A DNA stretch of 64,000 bases, from assembly GCA_002633025.1 (NCBI GenBank), contig NMRB01000192.1, positions 114,816 through 178,815 on the forward strand. The letters run 5' to 3'. Shown here piece after piece: positions 12,718 through 26,011 of this stretch. Position numbers and translations under genes: made by a program. How positions within the stretch are numbered: the first letter of the stretch is position 1; each line of letters starts with the position of its first letter. This stretch comes from Notospermus geniculatus (taxonomy: Eukaryota > Nemertea > Pilidiophora > Heteronemertea > Lineidae). The notes below the pieces were generated by a model, which was not told the DNA's origin, searched no databases, and worked only from the letters and a program-made list of their open reading frames with translations.

Positions 12718-14990
12718 TATCATACCCCCATTTGCCGGTCGATCTGAAGAGGCTAGTTACATGATATCACCGACATGACCGAAAATGTACGAAATTCAAC
12801 ACATTTCGCAACACTTTCCTGGGACGACGACAAGAAGGCTTCGACATTCCTTTTTCATCCGACTTGGCTTTCCCCATTCCTTGTATTGGTTGGTTGTATT
12901 TGTTTACCGATGGCAAGCACCAACGTCTTTGGAGATGAGCCTCTTTGACATATCAGCCTTGCCTATCGCCTCCATCTATCGCACTCATCACCTGTAAACC
13001 TTGACTACACAAACCAAAATCTAAGGTATAAGGCACTCAAAAGGACCATTTAAATTTGCAATAAGGTAACCGGACCCTCTTTCATTACATACCTATTTAT
13101 CTGCAGTAGTATTCCAAGGGTCATCGTTATAGTGAATTGTTGTCAAGTGCCGTAGAGCATGTTTCGCTCAGACAACAAGATGGCCAAAGAATAAAAACCA
13201 TTTTGTTTTCATTTTACACTCGTTCCCCATTTGAGCACGCACTATGGAAGTACTTCAGTTTTAACATAATAACTTTGAGTGCAACATAAAGGCAAGCATC
13301 TCACTTCCATAAAGAGAGGTATTTCGATACAGACTTCGGTAGGCGAGTGGTTTTGTCGGAGGTTATCCTTTCAAAAGTTTGAATAATGAAAACAAATTGT
13401 TTTCTTATGGGGTATTTATGAGGTGATACTCTGATGCCAGTATCAGTGGGTGCGGTGGCGCACAACAGCGAAAAGGGCCCGTATAATTTGCGGATTCTCG
13501 CAGCGCAAGTGTTGTGCATCCTCGTATTGCTGACACTTTTTAAGTGTCCCTATTATGTAGCCATTTACAGGGTCTTTAGTCTTGTCAATAAAGCACAGTG
13601 TCGACGCGGAGGGGAAGCCTGCTTGGGTTACATCAGGCGCTCTACAATGCATTTTATCTGAGAACTGCCCCAAGGGTAAAATATGGCGCCCAATTGTCCA
13701 CATCCCATGCGAGTCTCTAACTATCGTTCGCCTCATCATGTACACTTCACCGCTTCACAATTTCTATAGAAAATGAAGCAACATCTGAGCGCTAATGCAG
13801 TCTGCTCTGTTTTGGACCTCCTCGCCTCAGTCCCCGAATTAGTGCACTCTGAATAAGGTTATATGCAAGACGAGTTTGGCCCAAGGCATAATTGCAGAAT
13901 CGCGTCGAGCACAATGACGTCAGGGTAAAAACAATGCATGCCTTGGGGGTAGAATCGGCCCCCACAAGGTGGCAGTGGCGGACACAGAACACCACGATAT
14001 TTGAACAACTCAAGGTGGTTCCCCATCGACCCGGCTGATTCTGGAGTTATTGTTGAGTTATCGAGGAAAGATCGCGAGAAACGTTTTGTCTTCTTCACAC
14101 CTCTTTTTAGGGCCATATGCTTGACGTTTAGATAACATCTCTTAATTCAAGATAATTCTTTGGTTTTGGAGACCTTTCTCGCGATCGCATGAAAGCGGTT
14201 GGGCAAAAATGCTGTTTTTAAAGTTGATGATTGCCGGTGATGATGGTCTCATGATTTCTGAGTGTGATGGCAGTGGATATGGATAAGTAGGTGATGGAAC
14301 AGTCATGACAGTGCCATGTTGTAGTTTGAGCAGAGACAAGTATGGTGTAGCAGTTGGCTTTATGATCTGTGAAAAGGTCATGATTTGTAAAAAAGCACTG
14401 CTCCACCTAGTAGATATGTACAAAAATGAACGGATTATCAAAGAATGCAACAATAAGTTGATCATCTGCCCCGTACCACTATGGGCTTGCATCACCGAGG
14501 TTTAGTTCTTAGTATCCACATGCAGCCCTACAATGGTACAAGACATCCGTTGGGCCTAGTACTCAGCATAATCAATGATATGTCATACATGTACCATTGG
14601 CATTAAAAATATTAAATCATGCGCAGTAGGCCTACTAGGCCCAATGTATTTTACCATTGTATAGGCCTAGGGCTAAACATTGTTCGATTATACTGTACTT
14701 AGGAAATTTTAATTCAAATTCTCTTTTTGCACTTTGCACCTTACGTCAAATACCTGGGGTACATGTACATGTACATGTACGTGTAATTTACATGTACATA
14801 AGTGTGTACATTTTAGTTTTTGTGTCGTAGGTATGGCAAATCAAGCTCGAAGAATCTTATTAGGAATGAATCGCATCTGAAAGTGGCATCGTGCTGATAT
14901 GCAGCTTTTGATCAATAGAAATCAAATTCATACGTATGCAAATGGGACACCGATTAAACATTTAAAAACTTCAAAACATAAAAAGACTTC
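12718..14990. other. Unique sequence with acatgta microsatellite
   Basis: No gene was recognised. 14758-14800 is a short acatgtacatgtac array. The taggcctac word recurs around 14625-14670. Confidence 0.4.
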
Positions 14991-15600
14991 TCTCAAAAGT
15001 TGAACCTTCGGTGCAGATGCGAGTCAGTTGATGCATGAAGTGGTTTATTTCTCTGTCTCTCAGCTCACTCGACCGCTCGTCGCCGGCGGCGAAATAAGCC
15101 AGCTTGGTGTTGAGAGGGTAAGACAATTAAAGTAGGTGTGAATTCGCCCCGGGATACTCGCGAGGAAGCATTACAACCTTGAGACAGCATTCAACCAGAT
15201 GGCACGATATTTTACGACCGTGCTCCAGTAGTAAACTAGAGTCCTTTTCGAGGTCCTTAAAACCTCCTTGTCGCCGCGGAAAAATTGGAAACCTTTGCCC
15301 AAGATGTTGCGGGACCTCTCTCGCGAACTGTTCTAACATCTTCACTTATCGGCCACGTAATGCTTCATGATTAGAATTGGTACGCCAATTGTCTTTAATG
15401 ATTGAGCCGCAAATTAATTACTGAATGAGAGCAATGGCATTAGTGTGGATAATTACCAATTCCTTTGGCTATTTCTCTTTCGCCGTCCTTTTCACAATCC
15501 CCTCGAGTCGTCGCATTTTTTTATCGCGACAGAATGCCGACCTGATAAAACACAATAGACACAGTTATCAAAATACACCAGCCTTTGAATCTTTGTTATT
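14991..15600. promoter_or_regulatory. Candidate cis-regulatory block
   Basis: Repeat-free sequence with a CpG-rich centre (15060-15360) and a homeodomain-rich flank (aattaatta near 15412, ggataattacc near 15448). Short frames are open on both strands of the CpG-rich part, but none has splice or start support. An enhancer or an unrecognised exon are both possible. Confidence 0.2.
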
Positions 15601-15845
15601 CACAATTATCATGATGATTTTCAAATGCAGGCATGATAAAGCAGCAATGTCGGTGTTTTTGACGGTGTTCATTTCAGAGGGAATAAATGACTACTAAATA
15701 ACAACTTCAAATTTGCCGCTCTTCTTTTCCACGTTCCTCGTAGAGGCTACTTGAATTAAAGTAGGTTACCTCAGGGTGGATGGCCGATTCATTGCATCCC
15801 AGTAGAGTTTATCTCTCGAGGTTTTTACTGGTCCTAATATCTAAG

Positions 15846-15890
15846 AGTCGAAGAGTGTCAGAGCATTTGTTTCTCTGACACTCTTCGACT
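15846..15890. other. Perfect 18-bp hairpin
   Basis: agtcgaagagtgtcagag and its exact complement are separated by 9 bases (catttgttt). The arms show no mismatch, unlike the older MITEs here, so the structure is recent or maintained. No gene association is visible. Confidence 0.85.
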
Positions 15891-16581
15891 TTGAGCTGGC
15901 TTGATGAAACCGAGTTCGGCATGAACAATATCCATCCACGTACACTGACCCTTAAACCCGACAGGGTCGTGTAGCCCCTGAAACTTAAACCAAAGAACCT
16001 CATTAATATCAAATTCCTTCCCTGGCCATCTATTACATGTGATTTCAGCAATTAACATTTTGACCCTTATCACTTCACACATGCCCAGTCGGAACCCCCA
16101 ATGTTATCAACGACGTCCTCCCCAACGCACAAAACAACGCCATAACCCTTTAAAAGCAACGTTATGCACTAATAGGGGTACCCTGAGGGTTATTCTCCGA
16201 GGGCATACACGTTTGTGTAAAATAATAATTTTATTAACTCGGCCAGACACAGGTGTTCTAATTAACTGACTTGACTGCTACCTCGGAGGCTGACTATGGC
16301 TGATGCCTTCAGGCAGAATCGCTTAGGCAATACTGGCGCAAAGAACTGACACTGACGGCTACTGGGATCCACTTTCTGATAATATCATGGCTTCAAGTTA
16401 CTTCAGACATTTTTCAAAGCCTGCTCAAGAAAAACCTCATGCAATTTATCAATTATTGGATTATCATAAAAAAACGATGTTAATTTTCCACATGCATTAT
16501 GAAATCAACTTAATACCGTAATACAGTTCATATTACATGTACGTTGATGAATCTGCGGTGAGCTGGATGTTATCTTTATAA
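15891..16581. other. Unique sequence, nothing recognised
   Basis: Overlapping short frames only; no supporting signal. Confidence 0.35.
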
Positions 16582-16929
16582 GGGGCCGTCTCAAAATTAC
16601 ATTGATGCCAAAAAAGACGAAGTGACTTCATCTTTTCCCTGACCCCTCCCCTCCCCTTGAAAAGATGAAGTGGGCACTTGGCCTTGGCTTCATCGTCCAT
16701 GTGGGAAGTTCATAGCTCTGACTCATACAGTCCATAGTAGGCCCATGTAGCCAGAACCTTGTTCCTTTCTGAAGACTGCATATAAAAAGGTCATATTCTC
16801 CTGTAAAAAAGAGCGATGCCATTTTTTTTCAAAAAAGTTAAAGTGGGTTTCCCTAAATCGAGAACCCCCCCCCCCCCAGACGAAGTCACTTCGTCGTTTT
16901 TTGCATCAAAACAATTTTGAGACGGCCCC
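16582..16929. mobile_element. Foldback MITE with GGGGCCGTCTCAAAATT ends
   Basis: Both ends carry GGGGCCGTCTCAAAATT in inverted orientation. The next 40 bases pair through aagacgaagtgacttcatc, with a long C-run (about 16867-16877) close to the right arm. TAA flanks both sides (16579-16581 and 16930-16932). The interior also pairs loosely. Confidence 0.85.
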
Positions 16930-17584
16930 TAAGCAAAGTTGATGATTTGACTGGTAAATTCGCCATTTTATTGGCCGCGTTCGATTCAATATTTTTCAAC
17001 GGTAATGGCCAGATATCAAAGTGGCTGGTATGCAGTTTTATCGCCGATACAGCCAATGATTTTTTAAAATATGATTTTCATGGATTTAGAAAAAGGTTAC
17101 AAATAAAGTACAGTAAGCTTGTTAATTCGCATTGCTCAAAAAAGTTAGATGCTTTGAGTTGGTCAAATGAAAAAAAGGTGATTGCAGAAGTGAATGCAGG
17201 TATGGGAAGCTGAATAACATCCCAAGGAAGCGTTATCTATGAATTAATGCTGCCCTTAGTACGTGATGTTTGGGCCACATTCACCATTACAGAGAATGGA
17301 ATTCTATTCTTCGCATCCCGATTCAGATGAACTAAAGCCATATGTCATATTTACAATAAATTTATTATGAATATCGTTCCTTTTATACACTGCCTTGGAA
17401 TGCAATACAATCAAAATGATGGCGGATGTTTGCATGGAAGAATCTACATGTAGTTGCATCTGCATTATATCAAAGAGCAGAGAGATACGGGCAAATTCAT
17501 AAACGTGTTGGTTGTTGATTGGTAATCTGTCGTGGGTATCTTCCGTAGAGTCATATATTAATTTAAAACCAAATATTCCGCAAA
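16930..17584. other. Unique sequence, nothing recognised
   Basis: A 98-codon frame (16917-17213, plus) begins inside the MITE arm, which argues against a real gene start. No family was recognised. Confidence 0.35.
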
Positions 17585-17770
17585 TCTACACCAAAGTCGC
17601 ACTTGTCAAGTCACCGAGGTCTGGCATTTCCGGGGTCCAGCTTCTTCTATTGGTGATGATCAGTCGTTGCTAAACACACTGCAGTCTGTTGATATCTTCG
17701 AATCGAAGTCCCGACACAGACGCTTTTGATATGATAATGTTGGGGAAGCCACATGTAGATCCTAGTGTCA
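17585..17770 (-). repeat. Dispersed repeat A, copy 2 (most complete)
   Basis: On the minus strand it contains cttcgattcgaagatatcaac, agaagaagctggacccc and gacctcggtgac in order. The same order is found at 3339-3720, 31923-32145 and 42832-43045. No coding frame is conserved across copies. Confidence 0.75.
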
Positions 17771-17879
17771 AAGCCAGGTCTCTGGACCATTCTGCTATTG
17801 TGGTGTAGTACTATTACACCAATATTACACCAACCTACTCTATACCTACTCAACTACACAAGTCATGATATCCAACACA

Positions 17880-18102
17880 GAGCACAAAAAACGACACACA
17901 AGATGATAGTATTAATAAAGTCGTCTCCGAATTTCGCTTCGACCCCAACCGGGGTCTTCCTCAGGGACTTTCTAGTAGACATCCCAGAAGTGAATGAGCT
18001 CACTCACTTTTGGGATCTCTACTTAACTTCTGGGATCTCTACTAGAAAGTGCCTGAGGAAGACCCAGGTTGGGGTCGAAAATTTGCGAAATTTGGAGACG
18101 AC
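17880..18102. mobile_element. Foldback element, GACCCCAACCGGGGTC family
   Basis: From 17920 the left arm reads gtcgtctccgaatttcgc, cgaccccaaccggggtct and ctcaggGactttctagt. The right arm repeats these inverted and ends at 18102. A 29-base direct repeat (cttttgggatctctact-type) lies in the loop. Each arm also contains its own small hairpin, GACCCC-AACC-GGGGTC. Related copies lie at 2461-2575 and 43385-43590. Confidence 0.8.
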
Positions 18103-18854
18103 TTTATATTTACTAGCCTAAATAACGTTGTTTATTATAGAAGCATGTTCAAAATGTTTCACCATCCTGCACTATTGAACCAAGGAACCCTGTCAAGCTC
18201 CTCGGTTTTCCGCGTAATCGAACAATAGCGCGAAGCATGACAAGATACCCCGTCCCTCCACAGGTGTGCCTACCAAGGTGTCATCACATAAAGCACGACA
18301 ATGGTCGACAATTTCCGAAAACATCGTCTACAATCGCTCAAACCCACATCCAAATTTGTCCAAATTATCATCTTTCACTGGAATGTGTCGCTTAATAATG
18401 GACGTTTATTTCGCAGTGTCGACATGAATTTGCCCCATGAATGAATAAGGGCCGGATCTATTTGTGCGTTTCTCTCAACCGACTTCTGATAACTTGCCCA
18501 CGGCTCTATCTCATCAGGATTTCAACTGGTGTGGGACCTGTATTCCCGTATACGAGTCAACTCATTTGTTGTTAGTGTCCTCTTTATTTGTACGTGTATT
18601 CTTGGGCCACGGTGTAGATTCTTCTAGGTGTCTACCGGTTCTCTCTTTGACCACTGGATCAATGATATTCTATTGGACAACATCATCGACGATGGATTTG
18701 CGATTGACAGATATCTGCATGTCGTTGTTTTTGTGTCTTCCATTTGGGAAACGTTCCGGACATAGATTGTGTCAAGAATATATTCTTGATTAATGTGTGG
18801 TTCACGCAGTGTCACTAAAGCCAAAATATGGCGTTCGTCCTTATTCAATTTTAA
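18103..18854. other. Unique sequence, nothing recognised
   Basis: A 109-codon plus-strand frame (18464-18793) has no recognisable domain. Confidence 0.35.
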
Positions 18855-19271
18855 AGGGAGACTTCACTCATTGTAAACTTTTGAGTTTTTATCTATCCAT
18901 GGAGACTAATTGCCATGAGTTGTGATGTCATAATCACAATCATATTTAACGCATCATGGTCCTTATATGGACTTTTGCGCGTAAACTAGTAAACTTTGTC
19001 ACTAGTGTCAATAGGCTGACGACCTTTGTAGTAAATGAGCTGATAATGTGACTGCCCAGGCCTATTGGTTGTACCTTCATAAATATGCATTGAGCACATA
19101 TGACATCACATGTGCTGTGCACTGGTCCCCTTGGGATGCAATTAAAATACTTAAGATGATGAATTCGCTGATTAAAAAAAGACAAGTTGCAGATATCAAT
19201 GAATATGAATGTATTAACGATACATGCATTTCAAAAATTTCAAAATTTTACACAATGAATGGAGCCTTCCT
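18855..19271. mobile_element. MITE with TTAA target duplication
   Basis: The ends AGGGAGACTTCACTCATTGT and, inverted, AGGAAGGCTCCATTCATTGT pair imperfectly. TTAA flanks both sides (18851-18854 and 19272-19275). At 417 bp the interior is AT-rich and non-coding. TTAA sites point to a piggyBac-type source, but the end sequence alone does not prove it. Confidence 0.75.
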
Positions 19272-20510
19272 TTAATGTTACGTCATGATATGGAAGCTGC
19301 TTTGTTTTCACACTTACACACGCAGAATTAGTGAAATACATGTCTAAGGGTGTGCTAATCAGTGATGGAGGTTCGGGTCGTTTCAAAATCTATCTGTAAT
19401 GGGTATTTTCAGCCGAATCTATCACTATTGGTATTGAACTTTTTGTTGTTTATTTGATTTTATGACGGAAAATACGCGTTCTTTTCTAATTCTACACATC
19501 ATCACACACCATCCGGTGGCGTTGAAATGTACCATTACATTTTTTTTTCTATTCAAATAACAATTTTCTTTTATTGCCGATCAAACTGCCAGTTTCATTG
19601 ATCTTTTTATCATGGATTAACACATCGCTTTTGTAACTGCTCTAAGTTGCATATCAATAGCCGCGGATTCATAACATTAAGACTTAATCAATTGAGCATA
19701 TAGGAATCGCCGGAACATCCTCGGGCATAATTTGCCAATAACAACCAAGCCATCTCCAATAATGAGAAAATGATAATTTTGTTCTTGTGTCGTAGCTGAC
19801 GTATTGCTGGAGTAAAGTGCATAGAAGTGTAAATCATATTAAAAGCAACGAACACATTACTGCACTGACTTCACTTACTTGAATAATAAAATATTAATGA
19901 CCATTTTCAGATGGGGAAAAAATCTCGACTGGTTTGTCGTGGGAAATTCCACACATGTAGGACGTTTCAAAGACTGTGCAGATTTTTTGGTTTCTAACGT
20001 TGCCGATTTTAACGAAGTTTAACAGTTTCCACCAAATTCTGTCGTGTTTTTGTCTCTATACATTTGTAACTCTCAATTTTCTAATGAACCGAACGTACGA
20101 AAATTTCATTACTGCAGAGTTGCTGTTCGTACCGACGGGTCACTCATGTTTATTTGAAAATCAGAGACTTTGGTCGTTCATTTCTTGACACCAAAAAGCG
20201 TTTGATATTGTTGAGCACTTTTGTTGCTTCCGTCAGAGACTGATAAATGTTTGTTATGAAATTACAGAATTTGGTATTTCATTGCTAGACGCATAAACTG
20301 CGGAAAAGCCTTTGATATTGTTATGTGCACTATTGCGTTTGCCCCGTAGAGAAACTGATTACAGTTGCACATGGTGTAACACGTTTGTAATGTAAGCAGT
20401 TCGTTCCAGTCAAATCGTAATATCTTCTCAGAAAGGTGAATTCAAGACAAAAATGTGGTAGGAAAAAATTGATATAGTGGCATGCCGATGCAACAACTTT
20501 CTGTTCCCAC
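19272..20510. promoter_or_regulatory. Unique AT-rich stretch; candidate regulatory block at 19570-19800
   Basis: 19570-19800 is repeat-free and carries GGATTA (Otx-like, 19614), ttgatctttttatc (TCF/GATA-like) and acttaatcaattgagc. The remainder to 20510 shows nothing. Regulatory identity is inferred from motif words only. Confidence 0.2.
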
Positions 20511-22440
20511 ATCGAACATGAACTGGAGCCGTGTCTTATCTGTAAAAATCATATTTCTTCGGCATTTCAAAATTTTTCGTATTTACATGTAGTGAGGTCT
20601 TTCTATTCATAACCATGTAAACCGTCATGTGTGTCTTGTCCCCGGTCTTGTCGACATCCTGGGTGGGCAGTGCCCCCAGACGGGGTCGAACAACACACAA
20701 CATGACGTACCAGGCCAGGAAGCGTTTCAGCTGTACAATCGTGTAAGCAGAGAGGCGGAGTTGATGGCCCAGATACATAGGCCGTACAACACGCGCATGC
20801 ATGTGCAGCTGACACATACGTGAATTCTAAGCAGAGGAGTTGATGAGTAGGCGAAAAAAATCGTAAAATGGATGGGTTCTGCCTCCTTGCAGTCTGTTGC
20901 ATGAGAAACTATTTTTCTGCTGTTGATTATAGAGAACACTTCTGCTTACAAACAACTAAAGCGTCAATTATTCCTCTCCGGGAAATTATTCGACATATAA
21001 AATAACAATCAGATTTATCTACAAAGAAAACAGACAAAAATACATTCGTATTTTTTCAAGTAGCCAAAGCAGGTTTTACTAGTTTTTTTGTGGGGGTTAA
21101 TTTGGGACAGAATGTATTTTCCAAAAAGGACTCGCTGTTGAATTAATTTTTATTTTTTGTGACTGTGAATCTATTTATTTTATTTTTTTTTCGTAACTGT
21201 AATAGCCAGTTTTATATCAGTTGAATATATCTTTTTTGCTTTTTCGATAATGCACCGTTCTCGAATATTTTAACTTTACAACCCGTTTATTTCTGTTAAT
21301 CATTAGCGAGGAGCTTCAGCGAGGCAACTGCAATGTTCTGAAGTATTGAGTGGAAATGCTAAGTACAGGGGTATGTGGACAATTTTCTGGAGTTGTCTGT
21401 TTTTTTTAAACGTAAGTTACTGTATATCGCAATGAAATCGAATCAAAGTTTTTTGATAAGATTTATCACAATTTGTACAGAAAATAATCAGTTTTATTCA
21501 AATCAAATAAACAACAGTTGATAAATTTATTTTGTTTAAAATAATGTACATGTACAGTGCAAGAAAACGCATTTTATTTTGTATGACTAACGTCAACTTT
21601 GTCGTTCCCTTTGGTTCTCTTCCTTTCAGAGTTGGATATTTCTAACATGGTCAATATGAGTAATAATATTAACATTAGTTTCTAAGGACAACAAATGAAC
21701 TAAATGTAAAATGCGTGTCAAAGTAATTAGGCATGATGTGGAACACCAAAGCCATAAGAAGGTTGGAAAAGTTGGAAAATCGTTAGTTCTTTCTGCAGGT
21801 CAGTGACTGTGGTCATTAATGGACGAATGTGGCCAGTTGTGATTGGTTACTGTTCCTATACATAAGACACTGATGAACCTTTTTTCTAAATAGTCTTAAA
21901 AGTGGCTAGAATAAGTTGTAGATAACAATACCTTTCGGATTATAACCTGGACAAGTTATCCATCCGTGGCTGGGTCCCTGTAGAGAATTCTTAAAATGGC
22001 ATCAAATATTAATGTATGACTATTACTCGTTATTGGCTATCGTCTTAGGTTTCATGTGAAACCGTTCGTTTGTGAATTTTTGTTGTCTCTGTAATTACCC
22101 AGGGTAGTAGAGACGGTGATTTTAATTGCTGGAATTGATATACCGGTATGCTTCAAATATCGAGCTGTACCAATGTCACTGAGTTCGTTCGCAGATTGAA
22201 TTTGAAACTTTTTATTTAGACGTGCCAGTTCAGGAGAGTTGCAAATTCCACAAGGAAAAGTTAGGTACAGGAATGTTGTACATGCATTTTTAAATTGCAC
22301 CAAGAATCCATCAATACATGTTTTATTTTTTTACGAAACAACTCAAGGCAAATTGTGAAATCTAGCAGCTTAACTTATAAGACACTTTCCGCAGAAAAAG
22401 GGTGTGACTTCCTTATTTAAAAGCCCGTGTTCTTTCTTTG
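20511..22440. other. AT-rich unique sequence, nothing recognised
   Basis: 20600-20830 is GC-richer with overlapping short frames on both strands and no support. 21000-22440 is strongly AT-rich. Confidence 0.35.
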
Positions 22441-22795
22441 CGAGAGTCCTCGACAGTATCAAATGCCTTTAGACGGTCCATGTGTTTAGGAATAAAATGA
22501 TAAAATTCTCTGACTTTACACAAACATTCACCAGTTTCTTTGGCGGGAGCAAATGCAATGTGCTCAACGATATCGAAGGCTTTTTGGCAGTCCATGTGTT
22601 CAGGGATGAAATGACCAAATTCTGTGATTATTATACAAGATTTTATCAGTTTCTTATGGGAGCAAATGCAATAGTGCTCAACAATACCAAAGGCTTTTTG
22701 GCAGTCCATGTGTCTAGCAATGAAATGACCAAATTCTGCCATTTTATACATGTAACAGACATTTATCAGTTTCTTACGGAAGGAAATGCTATACT
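22441..22795. repeat. 114-bp tandem repeat, about 3.1 copies, open on both strands
   Basis: The word tccatgtgt recurs at 22477, 22591 and 22705, exactly 114 bases (38 codons) apart. Because the unit is a multiple of three, one frame stays open on each strand: minus 22751-22413, with the repeated motif EFGHFI..HMDCQKAFDIVEH, and plus 22482-22805. Either could be a repeat-protein exon, but no family was recognised and the double openness favours coincidence. Confidence 0.85.
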
Positions 22796-23847
22796 TTGTT
22801 TATAGAAATTAATGATCAGACCAATTGAAACACTGATGAAAATATTAAAAAGACGCATGGAAAAGACAAAATAGAAAACGTAAAAAAGACAATAATAAAA
22901 TTTCCGATGAGCAAGTGCTAACTGTGCTTAATTAAAGAAATCAATGCAAGGCTTTTATAAAACAATTTTGGCAAAAACTCCCGCAAATCATATACATGTA
23001 GGATATAGGCGTCATTTTCCTGAACAAATTTATCTAAGTCTAATACAATGATGATAAGAAGAAAATATTGATAGGCTGTTGATATGACATTAATAGTAGA
23101 AAATGTGAATACATGTAACATTGGGCCAACCAAACTGGTCTTAAAAAATCACAGAAAGCGTTTCGTGACTAGCCAACATAATTTTCTACTTTGGTGCTTT
23201 TCCAACACGACAAATAGAGACTTAGGTGTCACCATCATGATGTCCCCTGTCACCTTCCCTCTCATCATCACGCGAATGAAAGCGCCTGGGGCCAACCGTG
23301 GTCAGAGGTGATACCACAGTCAGTTCATCATTAATCTCTCCTTGAACACTTGAAGCGACACCAAGACAAGCAGACTGTCAAGTACCACCATCTCCGGGGA
23401 ATGAAACCTTTATAGTTACTACAAACACCATTGATAGACCGTGAGGTGAAAGTGCTCCTTCTCTTGTACACTCTGTTTCCTTTCAATGAGAGGAAAATGG
23501 ATTATTGAGGTGTCTTTCTTAAGGTATTGGCGGATTGTGGCAATGTTTGCTCTTCTCTTGACTCACGTTAACTGACACGCTCAACGAGTCAACATGGACT
23601 CTTGTGGGGATTTATGATCGTTGAATTCGTGGAAAAATGTCAGTTCAACTAGTGGTTTTGCTAATTTTGAAATGGTTGTTATGGTATTAAGGTATTTGGT
23701 CGCTGTCTTCCATCGCTTACTGCTTTGGTACCATAGTACCACACTAATGTAGGTATCCAAAATTCTCAAATCATACATGTCATACTTTCTGTCGATACCA
23801 CAACATTTATTTATGTAAATTTGGATTAAAGAACTTTTATTCATGTA
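22796..23847. other. Unique sequence, nothing recognised
   Basis: 23215-23420 is repeat-free and GC-mixed and could be regulatory. No gene was seen. Confidence 0.3.
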
Positions 23848-23972
23848 GGGCCATATTCATAAAGGGTGCTTAAGACTTAGACGCGTGTAACTTCACTAAA
23901 TGCACAACTTCCACTATGCATTTGACGAAGTTACACGCGTCTAAGCTTAAACACCCTTTTTGAATATGGCCC
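23848..23972. mobile_element. Foldback MITE of the GGGCCATATTCA type
   Basis: GGGCCATATTCATAAAGGGTG pairs with its inverted copy at the right end. The interior word cttagacgcgtgtaacttc is also inverted, so nearly the whole 125 bp folds into one hairpin. The target duplication is unclear. Confidence 0.88.
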
Positions 23973-26011
23973 TTAATTTTTTTTTTCATTTCGAAAGGGA
24001 AATAATTTTTTCATGAGAAGATCTTTGAAAATATCAGAAATGTTCATCGTGCTTACACTTGGGAAATGAATATGAACTGGAAGAAACAGAGGGATTGGTT
24101 ATTGTGCACCAACATCAATCACACAGCTTGAAGAGACTTCATGCTTGAAGACTCTTCAAGATCTCTTATAAACAAAATAGAAGAATAAGTTTGAAATTTT
24201 TTGTGTACCTCTTAAAAAATTACTTCTCTAATCTCTCATAAAAATGAAATCGTATGTTTTTGGTGAGCAGAAGTTTAACAAGAAATCATTAAATTGTTTG
24301 AATACATAAGCATATGCTGAGCCACGGTTGGTTTCTATTTGTCTCAAATTTTTCTCAATTGAATGGATAGATTCTGACTTCGGCGCCTTCTTTTTCCCAG
24401 CAACTTTATAAATCAAACTACAATCGGTGAATAAAGAGAGGACATGCCCGTGCACCATATCTTCCGCATGTTTCAGAGAATCTGTAAATGACAACGCGTT
24501 TTGTAAACAAGAGAAGACTGATGATATTTGCTGCTGTTCTTAAAACATTGATCTGAGGGAGGCTAATGCAGCATTATGACATGGTTGAGTGAGGATATAG
24601 TTCTAGTCTCTCCACAGGTAGATTATCATAATGAATTTTTTAGGTATCTTGCGCTGTGATGGTATGAATTAGTAATCAGAAGCAGTCAGGTATGACACTT
24701 TTTATTTTTGTTCCCTAAGTAACCTTTCCTACATGTCTATCACATGGTACTGCATTCATTTTTATGAGAAAAAAGAACTTAGCATAGGAAACTCGCCATA
24801 AGAACTATATTTTAAAACGCCCCTTTAAAAATCTGGGTATTGTGTAAAGATGCAACATTTTTGATCAAAGAAAGTAAATAATGTTCCATTTAGGCTATAT
24901 TAGGGCCTAGGCCTATTCATGTACAAATTTTAGTAATACAGTACACTTGATGAAGGAGTATCAGTGTAAAAAATTTTTAAAAAACTATTTTAGTTTTGAA
25001 ACTCCTACAACTCATGAATAAACCATATTACGTCCATATTGAACTCGGAGTTCTTAAAGATAATGTATCACGACGTCATTGTTTACATTCAATGTTTGTA
25101 AACATTGATATTTACATTTATATTATTTTGGACTTTTGGGACATGCCAACCCACCAAATTGAATACTTTCTGTGTCGGTATCAAAAGAATTTCTACAGGA
25201 GGATGCCACAAACAAATTACTGGTAAAGACAAAGAAAATGGACACAAAGAAACAAAATGTAACTAAACAGTGATTTTCGTGGCCCGCGAAAATACCCGTG
25301 ATAAGCGAGACAGCCTCTTTCATGTCTTTAAGAACTCTGCACACTGAAGTTGTACCGAGACTCCTGTTGCTTTCATATTTTGTTTAATAGGATTACTGTT
25401 CGATCTTAGGAAAGATTTGCCTTACAATTCGTTTCTCCACCACAAAAGTTTAAGGTTTCTTGGCATATGTCGCGAGGAAGCAACAGTAATGACGGGGAAA
25501 GTATTTCGGCGATTGACTTCTCTTGTTGCATAGTGAATGGTCGAGATCTTACCGATTAGCTGGGCAGAATTTGCTGGGCAATTCTCGCTACAATCTTATC
25601 ACCAACTCGGCGGAATAATTAGACACACTGCATTTCTGAAGATATTCAGAATTCTTTGTCTATTCTTCCGAGTGTGGCAAAAAAGATTTGAGTGCGACGA
25701 ACAATACGCACAAACGGAGTTTTACATCTTAACATTTTTTCAAGGATGCATCGATCGACATGATTAGGTCGTAAACCCTTCGTGACAGACAGATTTCTAA
25801 TAATTCTATTGTTAGCTTTGACCTGTCAATCATCGTTGCCGGCAATGTGGTATAGACCTCTGTCACCATGAAGAAATAACTGACGCGGCGTGCTTTGTCC
25901 GACAATTGTGCTCCCACAATGCAACCGTTTAGCAGGCAGACGTGCGCGCATGCTCAGTTGGCGATTTCAACAACGCTGGCCGGACGATTATGAAAGGATA
26001 CAAATATTCAA
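23973..26011. other. AT-rich unique sequence
   Basis: A 9-bp hairpin (cttgaagag / ctcttcaag) lies at 24127-24160. Nothing else was recognised. Confidence 0.35.

Noticed and set aside
17920-18102. Hammerhead-ribozyme-like core (CTGAGGA, small stem, GAAA) in the GACCCCAACCGGGGTC foldbacks at 2.5, 18 and 43.5 kb
   Set aside because: There is an extra A before stem II. No upstream strand can pair with the bases after GAAA to form stem III, and no proper cleavage site is present. A covariance-model search would settle it.
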